Assembly (NCBI GenBank): GCA_900315845.1
Contig: OOHK01000002.1
Coordinates: forward strand, 248,001-312,000
Direction: 5' to 3'
Source of the DNA: Candidatus Avelusimicrobium luingense
Lineage (GTDB): Bacteria; Elusimicrobiota; Elusimicrobia; Elusimicrobiales; Elusimicrobiaceae
Length of the DNA: 64,000 bases
In this document: in pieces, positions 27,525 to 35,905 of the stretch
Position numbering within the stretch: the first letter of the stretch is position 1
Layout of the letters: each line of letters opens with the position of its first letter
Notes under the pieces: model-generated
The model's input: the letters and a program-made list of their open reading frames with translations, nothing else
Databases searched by the model: none
Told to the model about the DNA's origin: nothing
Program-made: the position numbers and the translations under genes

Positions 27525-30075
27525 TGATACGTTTCTTCCATTCGCAAATTAACTGCAACGCCGCCATCGGTGAAAGTTTATCCGGATCGGTGAGTTTAAT
27601 TTCTTCCACAATCGGCGAAGAAAATAAGTCTTTCACCATATCTTTTTCTTTAGCGGAAATTTTGGTGGCTTTTTTGGCTTCCAAATCTTTTAATACTTTG
27701 CGCGCACGCACCGTACACGCCGCCGGAAGACCGGCCAGTTCGGCTACGTGAATCCCGTACGAACGGTCTGCTGCTCCGGGTAAAATTTGATATAAAAACG
27801 CCAACTTGCTTTTGCCGTCCGCATCCTTATATTCTTTGGCATCCACGTGGAAATTGCGTACGCCTTCGTATTTATTTTCCAAATCGGTCAGTTCAAAATA
27901 GTGCGTGGCAAAAAGCACTTTGGGGCCGCCGTGGGGTTTATAGACATACTCTACAATCGCCCACGCAATGGATATGCCGTCAAAGGTAGAAGTACCGCGC
28001 CCGACTTCGTCCAATAAAATCAAACTGCGCGGCGTCATAGATGTTAAAATATGTGCGGTTTCGTTCATTTCTACCATAAAGGTAGAATTTCCGCGGTTGA
28101 GGGCATCGTGTGCACCGATGCGCGTCATAATTTTATCCACCAGTCCGATATGCGCTTCCTGCGCCGGGACGAAACTGCCCATTTGCGCTAAAATGACAAT
28201 AATAGCCGTTTGTTTCAAAAATACACTTTTACCGCCCATGTTCGGCCCGGTAATCAGCATCACTTGCGTGGCGGGTGCGCCGAGTTCCAACGAATTAGGC
28301 ACAAAGTCCCCCGCCGCAAGGGTGGCTTCCACCAAGGGGTGGCGCCCGTTTTGATACCGAATTTGCGTGCCGGTATCCACGCTCGGCTTAACGTAATTTT
28401 CTTTTAAAGCAACCAGGGCCAGCGAGCGGTACACGTCAACTTCCGCGACAATTTGCGCAAACGCTTTGACGTGGCCGATTTGCCCCGCCAGCGTTTTACG
28501 TACTTCATCAAACAACCCACTTTCCAAACGTAAAATGCGTTGTTCGGCGTTCAAAATTTTATCTTCCAATTGTTTGAGTTCTTCGGTAATAAAGCGTTCC
28601 GCATTGACGAGCGTTTGCTTGCGAACAAACGAATAAGGCACTTTGGATAAATTAGATTTGGATACTTCAAAATAATATCCGTAAACGGAATTGAAACCGA
28701 CTTTCATATTAGAAATGCCGGTATTTTCGCGCTCACGGGCGCAAATTTCTTCCATGCGTACGTTGCCGTTTTGTTTAAGCGAACGCAATTCATCTAATTC
28801 CGCATTATATCCCGCGCGGATCACAAACCCATCCGCCAAACGCAACGGAGGATGTTCTTCAATGGCTTCGTACAACAACCGCGCCATATCGCGAAGCACC
28901 GGTTCATGCGAGCGGAATTGCGCACACAAATGCGGTACCACTTCGCCGTACGATTCAAACCAACGCGACAATGCATCCACGTTAAGCAACGATAAACGAA
29001 GTCCCGCCAAATCACGCGGAGAAGCGGTGCCGGTAGCGGTGCGCGTCATAATGCGCTCCACATCGGAGATGTTTTCCAACAAGGCACCCAAATCGGCTAA
29101 CGCACTTTGATTATTGATAAAATTTTCTACACAGTTTTGACGTTGGATAATTTCCGTTACGTCCATTAACGGATGCAACAACCACTCTTTGAGTTTGCGG
29201 CTACCCAACGCGGTGCGGGTGTGATCTAACTGCGCCCACAAACTACCGCGCCTTCCCCCGTCTTGGCTTTTAACAAGTTCCAACGCAAGTACCGCATTTT
29301 CATCAATTTGCAAGCAATCATTCAGTTCGCGGTAGGATGGGACAAGCACCTTATTAAAACTCGGCTCGGTTAAATTCAAATACTTGGCTACTTGCAACGC
29401 ACAGGCAAGCGCGTTACGTTTATTTTCCCACGCTTGGGCATTGGACCACGATTCGGGCACATCATACGAATCGTCAAATTCCTGTTCGGTCAGCGTAAGC
29501 GTGCCGGGCAACATAATTTTTTGTTTGAGTGCGGCGAGCGAGTTTTTATCGCCCACGATTTCCGCCGGATTGATAGCGGCAAGCGCGGCGGCTAAATTAG
29601 TTAAAGAGGAATCTTTGTCGTTTTGGTGGGCCCAAAATTCACCGGTAGAAACTTCCACGCAGGCCATTGCCCATCCCGTAGGATATACGCCAACGCTGAC
29701 TAAATAATTGGCTTGGTTGGCATCTAATAAAGAATCTTCCATGACCGTCCCGGGGGTGATGATACGCGTGACCCGACGTTCAAAAAGTTTTGTATTTTTA
29801 TCGGTGCCGGAACCGGTCTGTTCGCAAATACCGATTTTTTTGCCGGCCGCCAACAACCGGACAATATAATTGTTAGCCGCGTGATACGGGATACCGCACA
29901 TAGGGATACCGTTGCGCGCGGTAAGAGTAAGCCCTAAAAGTGCGCTGACTTCTTTAGCCTGTTCGTCAAACATTTCATAAAAATCACCCAACCGGAAAAA
30001 TAAAATAATTCCGGGGTATTTGGAACGGACATCATAGTATTGCGACATTAAAGGGGTTAACTCTTTCTTAGCCAT
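27517..30075 (-). CDS. mutS: DNA mismatch repair protein MutS
   Basis: 852 residues. The mismatch-reading motif is in FFRLGDFYEMF near the N-terminus. The ATPase has Walker A TGPNMGGKSVFLKQ, Walker B SLILLDEVGRGTSTFDG and ATHYFELT. The lever and clamp domains occupy the middle. No Shine-Dalgarno site precedes the ATG. A possible -10 (TAGAAT) ends 6 nt before it, so the message may be leaderless. mutL follows in the same transcript. Confidence 0.96.
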   Translation of the reverse strand: MAKKELTPLMSQYYDVRSKYPGIILFFRLGDFYEMFDEQAKEVSALLGLTLTARNGIPMCGIPYHAANNYIVRLLAAGKKIGICEQTGSGTDKNTKLFERRVTRIITPGTVMEDSLLDANQANYLVSVGVYPTGWAMACVEVSTGEFWAHQNDKDSSLTNLAAALAAINPAEIVGDKNSLAALKQKIMLPGTLTLTEQEFDDSYDVPESWSNAQAWENKRNALACALQVAKYLNLTEPSFNKVLVPSYRELNDCLQIDENAVLALELVKSQDGGRRGSLWAQLDHTRTALGSRKLKEWLLHPLMDVTEIIQRQNCVENFINNQSALADLGALLENISDVERIMTRTATGTASPRDLAGLRLSLLNVDALSRWFESYGEVVPHLCAQFRSHEPVLRDMARLLYEAIEEHPPLRLADGFVIRAGYNAELDELRSLKQNGNVRMEEICARERENTGISNMKVGFNSVYGYYFEVSKSNLSKVPYSFVRKQTLVNAERFITEELKQLEDKILNAEQRILRLESGLFDEVRKTLAGQIGHVKAFAQIVAEVDVYRSLALVALKENYVKPSVDTGTQIRYQNGRHPLVEATLAAGDFVPNSLELGAPATQVMLITGPNMGGKSVFLKQTAIIVILAQMGSFVPAQEAHIGLVDKIMTRIGAHDALNRGNSTFMVEMNETAHILTSMTPRSLILLDEVGRGTSTFDGISIAWAIVEYVYKPHGGPKVLFATHYFELTDLENKYEGVRNFHVDAKEYKDADGKSKLAFLYQILPGAADRSYGIHVAELAGLPAACTVRARKVLKDLEAKKATKISAKEKDMVKDLFSSPIVEEIKLTDPDKLSPMAALQLICEWKKRINE

Positions 30076-30081
30076 ATGAAT

Positions 30082-30112
30082 ATTCTAGCAATTTTTTTCA
30101 GGCACTTGTGCC
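30082..30112 (-). promoter_or_regulatory. Putative mutS promoter with a GGCACAAGTGCC palindrome
   Basis: On the minus strand GCACAAGT lies 16 bp before TAGAAT (30082-30087), which ends 6 nt from the start codon. The element is the core of a palindrome (GGCAC-AA-GTGCC, 30101-30112). The same element, spacing and AAATTGCTA context precede nadK-recN. Confidence 0.4.
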
Positions 30113-30146
30113 GACGATAAAAAAAGGGAAAAATTAAAAAATGGAA

Positions 30147-30175
30147 ATGACAGCGCGCTTATTTTTTGTTATAAT
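30147..30175 (+). promoter_or_regulatory. Promoter of tRNA-Tyr
   Basis: ATGACA (30147-30152), a 17-bp spacer and TATAAT (30170-30175) lie about 68 bp before the mature tRNA, implying a leader that is processed away. Confidence 0.6.
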
Positions 30176-30243
30176 AAATATACCTAGTTGTTTAAGTAAC
30201 ATTAAACCGGGGCGCAAGTTCCGGTGTTTTTAATGAACAGATC

Positions 30244-30327
30244 GGTAGGGTGGCTGAGTGGTCAAAAGCAACGGTCTGTAAAACCGTCGGGCTACGCCCT
30301 ACATAGGTTCGAATCCTATCCCTACCA
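30244..30327 (+). tRNA. tRNA-Tyr(GTA)
   Basis: The 7-bp acceptor stem GGTAGGG/CCCTACC, the anticodon stem ACGGT/ACCGT with loop CTGTAAA (anticodon GTA), a long variable arm and the T loop GGTTCGAATCC are all present. The long variable arm agrees with bacterial tRNA-Tyr (class II). CCA is not encoded. Its 3' end is copied twice more downstream. Confidence 0.95.
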
Positions 30328-30770
30328 AAAATTTAAGGCTCCGCGAAAGCGGGGCCGTAATTTTTGTAGAGAAACAACACCAACTGCTTGGTGTTGTGTT
30401 AGGATTCGAAGCTCGGAGCGATGTTTTTGTTTGAGCGTGCGTAAGCCGCGAAAGGCAAAAACCGCTAGAGCCGGCCTGTAGGCATTTTGCGTCAGCAAAA
30501 TGACCGGAAGGCGAATCCTATCCCTACCAAAAATTTAACCTGCCAAACGGTAGGTTTTATTTTTGTAGAGAAGCGACATAAACTGCTTTATGTCGCATTA
30601 GAATTCGAAAGGCGCAGCGATGTGCGAGTTTTGCCGAAGACAAAGGCGAGTACCGCGAGCCGGGGCCGCGAGCGGCGAAGGTTAATGAGCCGACTTGTGG
30701 CCGAATCCTATCCCTACCAAAAATTTAAGGCTCCGCGAAAGCGGGGCCGTAATTTTTGTAGAGAAGCGAA
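30310..30770 (+). repeat. Array of three tRNA-Tyr-tail repeat units with covarying hairpins
   Basis: A 27-bp segment that begins in the tRNA T-loop and runs past its 3' end is repeated exactly at 30310, 30512 and 30702. Each copy is followed by a short hairpin and a T-rich stretch, then GTAGAGAA. Units 1 and 2 then carry a second hairpin with a 10-bp perfect stem (30374-30397 and 30573-30596). The two stems differ in most bases, yet both loops are CTGC. Both units continue with a similar ATTCGAA and AGCGATG block. Unit 1's middle segment is bounded by TAGGATTCG and its complement CGAATCCTA. Unit 3 stops after GTAGAGAAGCG. Confidence 0.85.
30337..30366 (+). terminator. Terminator of tRNA-Tyr (array unit 1)
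   Basis: GGCTCCGC and GCGGGGCC pair around a GAAA tetraloop, followed by TAATTTTTG. Unit 2 has a hairpin of different sequence in the same place (30537-30556), and unit 3 repeats the unit 1 hairpin. Confidence 0.75.
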
Positions 30771-30834
30771 TATAAAATATTTCTTAACACACTTATTTTT
30801 GATAAACTGAATATATTGAGCCAAGGAATATACC

Positions 30835-31326
30835 ATGAATAATCATCAAGCCTTTACATTAATTGAACTGTTAGTAGTCGTGTTAATTATCGGCATTTTA
30901 GCCGCTGTGGCGTTGCCGCAATACGATAAAGCCGTAGAAAAAGCCCGGGCGGCGGAAGCGTTATCACTCATGAAAACTATTGCCGATGCTAATCAAGCCT
31001 ACTATATGGCCAACGGAACACACGCTATTCATATGGATGAATTGGATATAGAAATACCCGGAACAAGTATCACTAACTTTGATGCGCACCGCGTGCAAAC
31101 CAAATGGTTTGAATACGGCGTTGCTTGGAACAATGACCCCCATTTATTGGCGATTGCCAACCGCCTACCGTTAAGCACCTTTTATGTATTTAATCTTTTT
31201 GATGATAATGTAACTTGTTGTTATTCATACAGCACAAAAGGTACTGATTTTTGTAAATCTTTAAGCAAAGGGAAAACAAATTCAGCCCATACGAGTGGTG
31301 GTACAACCTGTTACCAACTTCAATAA
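30835..31326 (+). CDS. Type IV pilin-like protein (pilin copy 3)
   Basis: 163 residues. MNNHQAFTLIELL opens the usual leader and methylation motif, then the helix to VALPQYDKAVEKAR. The soluble part has YYMANGTHAIHMDELDIEIPG and a cysteine-bearing C-terminal region (VTCCYSYSTKGTDFC, TTCYQLQ). AAGGA lies ahead of the ATG. It stands immediately after the tRNA-tail array. Confidence 0.85.
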   Translation: MNNHQAFTLIELLVVVLIIGILAAVALPQYDKAVEKARAAEALSLMKTIADANQAYYMANGTHAIHMDELDIEIPGTSITNFDAHRVQTKWFEYGVAWNNDPHLLAIANRLPLSTFYVFNLFDDNVTCCYSYSTKGTDFCKSLSKGKTNSAHTSGGTTCYQLQ

Positions 31327-31344
31327 ACCAATTATACTTGCAAA

Positions 31345-31374
31345 AAAACGGCAGACTTGAATCTGCCGTTTTTC
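31345..31374. terminator. Bidirectional terminator between pilin copy 3 and alaS
   Basis: An 11-bp perfect stem (AAAACGGCAGA with 31362-31372) is flanked by A and T runs, serving two convergent genes. Confidence 0.9.
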
Positions 31375-31392
31375 GTTTATTAGAAATACTTG

Positions 31393-33993
31393 TTATTGCA
31401 AAATAGCCAATAATTTTTCCATCGGTTCTTTGGCTTCGCCGCCGCCTTGGGCAAAATCAGCACGTCCACCGGCGCGGCCATTTAAGTTTTCAGCCAATTT
31501 TTTGGCCACGGTTACGGCGTCCGTGTTGGGCAACTTGCCCGCCGTTTTAACAACAAACGCACGTTTGCCGTCTTTATCACACGTCACAATTACGAGAGCC
31601 TGTTTATGTTTCTGGGCAATCGTATCGGCAATATTACGCAGTTCCTTGGGTTGAGCATCATCAGCGTGACGCAAAACCACGGTGGTACCGTTTTTAAGCG
31701 CAAACGTCATTTCGTTGACACCGCCCGCGGCTAACGCTTTTTGACGGAAATCTTCGTATTGTTTTTTGACGTCTTTGAGTTCGTCCATAATCGCATGGAC
31801 ACGCACAAATACGTCTTTAGCCGGAACAACCAACCGTGCCGCCAACGTTTCGGCTTGGCGATTGACTTCTTTTAGGTAATCAAGGGCCGCCGGGCCGGCA
31901 ATACCTTCAATGCGCCGCACACCCGCCGACACAGAGCCTTCTTTAAGAACTAAAACGGTAATTACTTCAGAAGTATTTTTTACATGCGTTCCGCCGCACA
32001 GTTCCAAACTGTACTTTTGGTCGGTATGTTCAAAATCGCCCCCCATCAACACGAAGCGGGCCGGATCGGCATATTTTTCACCCAAAAGGGTAACTGCGCC
32101 CAATTTTTCCGCATCGGAAAGCGGACGTGTTTGGCAGGTAACGGGCAACGCATCAGCCGCCGCCTTATTGGCAATTTGCCATACGCGGTTTAGTTCTTCG
32201 GCTTTGGGGGCTTTGGAAAGCGTATAGTCAAACCGGAAACGTTCCGGTGACACAAACGAACCGCTTTGATGCACCGTCGTGCCGAACACTTGCCGCAAGG
32301 CCGCATTGACCAAGTGAATGGCGCTGTGGTTAGCACGCAAACGGGCGCGGCGTGAAGCATCCACCGACAAGGTTACACTATCGCCTTTGTGAAGTGTTCC
32401 CGTAAATTTATGTAAGAAAATTTTACCAATCGGTTTTTGCACATCGGTAATTTGTGCCACTTCTTCGCCGTTAGAAATAATCACACCCGTATCGGCTACT
32501 TGTCCGCCGGATTCGGCATAAAAAGGCGTGGTGTCAAAAACGGCAAAACCGTCGGTTACGGTATCGGCTTGTTCAAATTGGCTGTTAAGCAATACCAACA
32601 CTTTGCCGGAAGCCGTCAACCTATCATAACCCACAAAATTCGTAGCGGGGAAGGCTTGCTCTAATTTTTGCATCACAATTACTTTGCCTTTTGTAAATTC
32701 ATCCGCGTATGAGCGGCTTTTTTCTTGCGCGGCTTCTTTGGCTTCTTCATAGCCTTTCTCGTCCACACTTACACCGCGCGCAGCGGCAATTTCGCGCGTA
32801 AGTTCCAACGGGAAACCATACGTTTCGTGCAAGTGGAAAGCATCCGCTCCGGAAATGGTTTTTTTACCGTTGGCTAAAATTTCGGCTAATTTTTCTTCGC
32901 CTGTAACAAGCGTTTTTAAGAAAGTGGTTTCTTCTTGTTTTAATACGTCTTGGATGTGTGATAAATTTTTATCAATTTCCGGGTATAAGCCCGCAAAGAT
33001 TTTCTGTACAACGGGCACAAGCGTATAAAGATACGGCTTGTCGTTACCCATCAGTTTGGCATACCGTGCCGCGCGGCGAATCAAACGGCGCAAAATATAA
33101 CCGCGCCCTTCGTTAGACGGCAAAATACCTTCGGCAATTAAGAAACTGGAACTGCGCGCGTGATCGGCAATAATGCGCAAAGCGGAATCTTCTTCTTTGG
33201 TATTACCGGAAATGTGTAAATCTTTTTTGGCTTGGTTAATAAGCGGTGTAAATAAGTCCGTGCCGAACACGTTTTTCGCATTTTGTAACGCCATACACAA
33301 CCGTTCCAACCCCATGCCCGTATCAATGTTATTATGCGGTAACGGTTTTAAGGAGCCGTCCTGTTGGCGGTTATAACTTTCAAACACGATGTTCCAAATT
33401 TCCACAAAACGCCCGCAATCACACGTGATATCACAATGCGGATTTTTGCATCCTTTCTCACCGAAATCATAATAGATTTCGCTGCACGGACCACAAGGGC
33501 CGGTAGGGCCCATGGTCCAAAAGTTATCGGCTTCGCCGAGTTCAAAAATACGCTCGGCGGGGACGTATTTTTTCCACGCTTCGTAGGCTTCGGCGTCGCG
33601 CGGAGCAATACCGCCTTTATAGATACTGACGTATAATCGGTCAGCGGGCAAACCGAGCACCTGTGTTAAATATTCCCACGCCCACGCAATCGCTTCGTTT
33701 TTGAAATAATCGCCGAACGAAAAATTACCCAACATTTCAAAGAAGGTCAAGTGTCTTTCCGTAAAACCGACGCTGTCAATATCCGTCGTGCGTACGCATT
33801 TTTGGCAAGAAATGGCGTTTTTAAGCGAGTTATCAATGCCTAAAAAATTGGCCTTAAACTGCACCATCCCCGCCGAGGTAAATAAAAGTGTCGGGTCGGA
33901 GTGCGGAATAAGCGAACTGGACGGAATAGTCGGAAGTCCCTTTTGATTAAAAAACTGAAAAAAACTGTTTCTGATTTCGGTACTTGTTTTCAT
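31393..33993 (-). CDS. alaS: Alanyl-tRNA synthetase
   Basis: 866 residues. The class II aminoacylation domain begins RNSFFQFFNQKGLPTIPSSSLIPH and has TSAGMVQFK and RHLTFFEMLGNFSFGDYFK. The editing domain has the zinc ligands HSAIH and CGGTH. A C-terminal oligomerisation region ends AGGRADFAQGGGEAKE. AAGGA precedes the ATG. The gene is monocistronic. A CDCDIT-type cysteine insertion near 180-195 (CKNPHCDITCDCG) may bind zinc. Confidence 0.97.
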   Translation of the reverse strand: MKTSTEIRNSFFQFFNQKGLPTIPSSSLIPHSDPTLLFTSAGMVQFKANFLGIDNSLKNAISCQKCVRTTDIDSVGFTERHLTFFEMLGNFSFGDYFKNEAIAWAWEYLTQVLGLPADRLYVSIYKGGIAPRDAEAYEAWKKYVPAERIFELGEADNFWTMGPTGPCGPCSEIYYDFGEKGCKNPHCDITCDCGRFVEIWNIVFESYNRQQDGSLKPLPHNNIDTGMGLERLCMALQNAKNVFGTDLFTPLINQAKKDLHISGNTKEEDSALRIIADHARSSSFLIAEGILPSNEGRGYILRRLIRRAARYAKLMGNDKPYLYTLVPVVQKIFAGLYPEIDKNLSHIQDVLKQEETTFLKTLVTGEEKLAEILANGKKTISGADAFHLHETYGFPLELTREIAAARGVSVDEKGYEEAKEAAQEKSRSYADEFTKGKVIVMQKLEQAFPATNFVGYDRLTASGKVLVLLNSQFEQADTVTDGFAVFDTTPFYAESGGQVADTGVIISNGEEVAQITDVQKPIGKIFLHKFTGTLHKGDSVTLSVDASRRARLRANHSAIHLVNAALRQVFGTTVHQSGSFVSPERFRFDYTLSKAPKAEELNRVWQIANKAAADALPVTCQTRPLSDAEKLGAVTLLGEKYADPARFVLMGGDFEHTDQKYSLELCGGTHVKNTSEVITVLVLKEGSVSAGVRRIEGIAGPAALDYLKEVNRQAETLAARLVVPAKDVFVRVHAIMDELKDVKKQYEDFRQKALAAGGVNEMTFALKNGTTVVLRHADDAQPKELRNIADTIAQKHKQALVIVTCDKDGKRAFVVKTAGKLPNTDAVTVAKKLAENLNGRAGGRADFAQGGGEAKEPMEKLLAILQ

Positions 33994-34089
33994 ATATCCT
34001 TCTTTTTGGGTAAATTAACTATATATAAAGTATATCAAATAGCCGGGCTGTCCCGCCGATTTTGTTATAATAAACGGTAAGGAGAATAT

Positions 34090-34443
34090 ATGCATAAAAT
34101 TTTAGGTTACTTATTTATTTGTATCGGGGTACTGGGTATTTTCTTTGCGGCAATCAGTATGTATAAGGTGTTTGTGGACCGTCAACCGGTGGCCCCGGTC
34201 GTGCAACTGACCGACATGAACGTCAACACACAATACGGCGCTCTTTCCATGCCGATGCAAAACATCAACACATTAGCCAATTTAGGGTTATTTGCACTTT
34301 TTATGATGTTTGTACTTTCCGCCGGAAGCAAACTATCTCTTATCGGCGTCAATTTGGTAAAAACGGAACGGTTGCGCGAAGCATTATTAGAGCGTGGCGA
34401 AACCGTTTCCCCGCAATTAGAACAAACCTTAAAAAAATTATGA
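34090..34443 (+). CDS. Small two-helix membrane protein
   Basis: 117 residues. Two hydrophobic helices (about 5-27 and 63-85) are separated by a polar loop of about 35 residues, with a charged C-terminal tail that looks helical. No family is recognised. AAGGAG precedes the ATG, and an extended -10 (TG, then TATAAT at 34066-34071) is present. Its stop overlaps the start of the lipid kinase as ATGA, so the two are co-translated and may act together at the membrane. Confidence 0.65.
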   Translation: MHKILGYLFICIGVLGIFFAAISMYKVFVDRQPVAPVVQLTDMNVNTQYGALSMPMQNINTLANLGLFALFMMFVLSAGSKLSLIGVNLVKTERLREALLERGETVSPQLEQTLKKL

Positions 34444-35318
34444 AAATACTTTTTATCTTAAACCCGGTTAGCGGCAACCGCCCCGCCGACACCGAACATT
34501 TTGCCCGGTGCATCCAACTTAATTTCCCGGGGGCGGACATGCGTTTAACAAAATCTGCCGGGCACGCTACCGAACTCGCGCGCGAGGCCGCGGCGGCGGG
34601 TACAGATGTGGTGGTAGCCATCGGCGGAGACGGCACGATTAACGAAACCGCCCGCGGACTCGTCGGTACTAAAACGGCGCTGGCCGTTGTACCGCGAGGA
34701 TCGGGCAACGGGTTTGCGCGCGAATTAGGTATGCCGCTTGAATTTGAAGAAGCCGTAATGCGCTTGCAACGCGGAACGATTTCGCCCTGCGATATCGGGC
34801 GCGCCAACGGCGAATTATTTTTGAACGTAGCCGGAGTCGGGCTGGAAGCGCAAATTGCGTGGGAATTTATGGAGCATGGTAAAAACGGCGCGCGCGGAAA
34901 ATGGCCGTATTTCAAACTCGGCGCGAAAACCGTGTTTTCCTACAAACCGCCCGTATTTGATATGATTGTTGACGGCAAAAAGACGTCTGCGGCTCCGCTT
35001 ACGCTGGTGTTTGCCAACGGGCGGCAATACGGCAGTAATTTCAAAATCGCCCCGCGTGCTAATTTAGGGGACGGATTATTAGATATGGTAGCCGTTAAAA
35101 ATGCGCCGAAGTGGAAATTGGCACTTGCTTTGCCCGGTTTTTTTACAGACGGGTGGAGACCGTTTGGCATAACGGCTACACATCCCGTTAAAAACGTCAT
35201 ACTTACGCGCGAAGGGAATTTCCCGTATCATATTGACGGCGAGCCACGCCAAGCATCGGGCAAATTGGAAATTACCGTAGAAACACATGCCCTAAACGTA
35301 CTATATCCGGAGAAATAA
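34440..35318 (+). CDS. Diacylglycerol kinase-family lipid kinase
   Basis: 292 residues, the usual length for the DgkB/YegS family. The nucleotide site is ILNPVSGNRPAD and VVAIGGDGTINETARGL, then VPRGSGNGFARELG, followed by the all-beta domain with GEPRQASGKLEI near the end. These proteins phosphorylate diacylglycerol, sphingoid bases or related lipids. The substrate here is not resolved. It overlaps the membrane protein gene by 4 bp and is followed after 1 bp by the nuclease gene. Confidence 0.9.
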   Translation: MKILFILNPVSGNRPADTEHFARCIQLNFPGADMRLTKSAGHATELAREAAAAGTDVVVAIGGDGTINETARGLVGTKTALAVVPRGSGNGFARELGMPLEFEEAVMRLQRGTISPCDIGRANGELFLNVAGVGLEAQIAWEFMEHGKNGARGKWPYFKLGAKTVFSYKPPVFDMIVDGKKTSAAPLTLVFANGRQYGSNFKIAPRANLGDGLLDMVAVKNAPKWKLALALPGFFTDGWRPFGITATHPVKNVILTREGNFPYHIDGEPRQASGKLEITVETHALNVLYPEK

Positions 35319-35319
35319 T

Positions 35320-35826
35320 ATGGCCAGACGTAAAACTTCTTCCCGCCGTAGTTCGTCCACCCAAAAGCAAGTGAAATTTTGGGCTTCGGTCATTATTGCA
35401 GTCATTTTATTTTTTATGCAACAACAAGGAAAACCGCTCACTAAAACCGGCCCGGTTACCAGCGATGAAACCTTTGAAGATGTTTCCGTAGCCTCTATTT
35501 ACGACGGGGATACCTTCAAAATCAATTTGAACTGTTCGTTAGCCGTGTATTGCGAAAAAGTACCGGTGCGTGTGCGCGGAGTAGATACTCCCGAGGTAAA
35601 AGGGAAAACAGAGCGCGAGAAAAAACTTGCCCAAAAAGCCAAAGAATTTACGCAAGATTTTTTAAGTGTACGCCCCATTTCGCTTTCTAATTGCGGACGC
35701 GATAAATATTTCCGTTTATTGTGCGATGTGCAAAACGGCGAAGGGAAAGATTTAGCACGCGAACTTATCAAGCGCGACTACGGATATTCCTACCAAGGCG
35801 GCACAAAAAGTAAAAAGTATCAGTAA
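35320..35826 (+). CDS. Membrane-anchored thermonuclease (SNase) family protein
   Basis: 168 residues. A basic N-terminus and one hydrophobic segment (about 22-37) form a signal anchor. The nuclease domain has the calcium site IYDGDTFKI, catalytic RVRGVDTPEVK (Arg, Asp and Glu) and DKYFRLLCDV (second Arg), so all key residues are present. The family cuts DNA and RNA. It is the last gene of a three-gene unit. A second member lies in the mobile element (53581) and shares CGRDKYFRLLCDV and the GGTK ending. Confidence 0.88.
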   Translation: MARRKTSSRRSSSTQKQVKFWASVIIAVILFFMQQQGKPLTKTGPVTSDETFEDVSVASIYDGDTFKINLNCSLAVYCEKVPVRVRGVDTPEVKGKTEREKKLAQKAKEFTQDFLSVRPISLSNCGRDKYFRLLCDVQNGEGKDLARELIKRDYGYSYQGGTKSKKYQ

Positions 35827-35856
35827 AAATAATAATTTGACTGTAATGAATTCAAA

Positions 35857-35886
35857 AAAAATCCCCGGCAATACCGGGGATTTTTA
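35857..35886. terminator. Bidirectional terminator
   Basis: A 12-bp stem (AAAAATCCCCGG with CCGGGGATTTTT) and a 5-nt loop separate the nuclease gene from the convergent RND permease. Confidence 0.92.
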
Positions 35887-35905
35887 TTCAGAACAAACAA
35901 TCTGT

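Noticed and set aside
30310-30770. CRISPR array
   Set aside because: Only three repeats, spacers of about 165-175 bp that resemble each other, and no cas genes.
30224-30810. Two open frames over the tRNA-Tyr array, with a repeated PYQKFKAPRKRGRNFC segment
   Set aside because: The repeated peptide is just the tRNA tail repeat read as codons; the first frame crosses the tRNA, and no ribosome sites are present.
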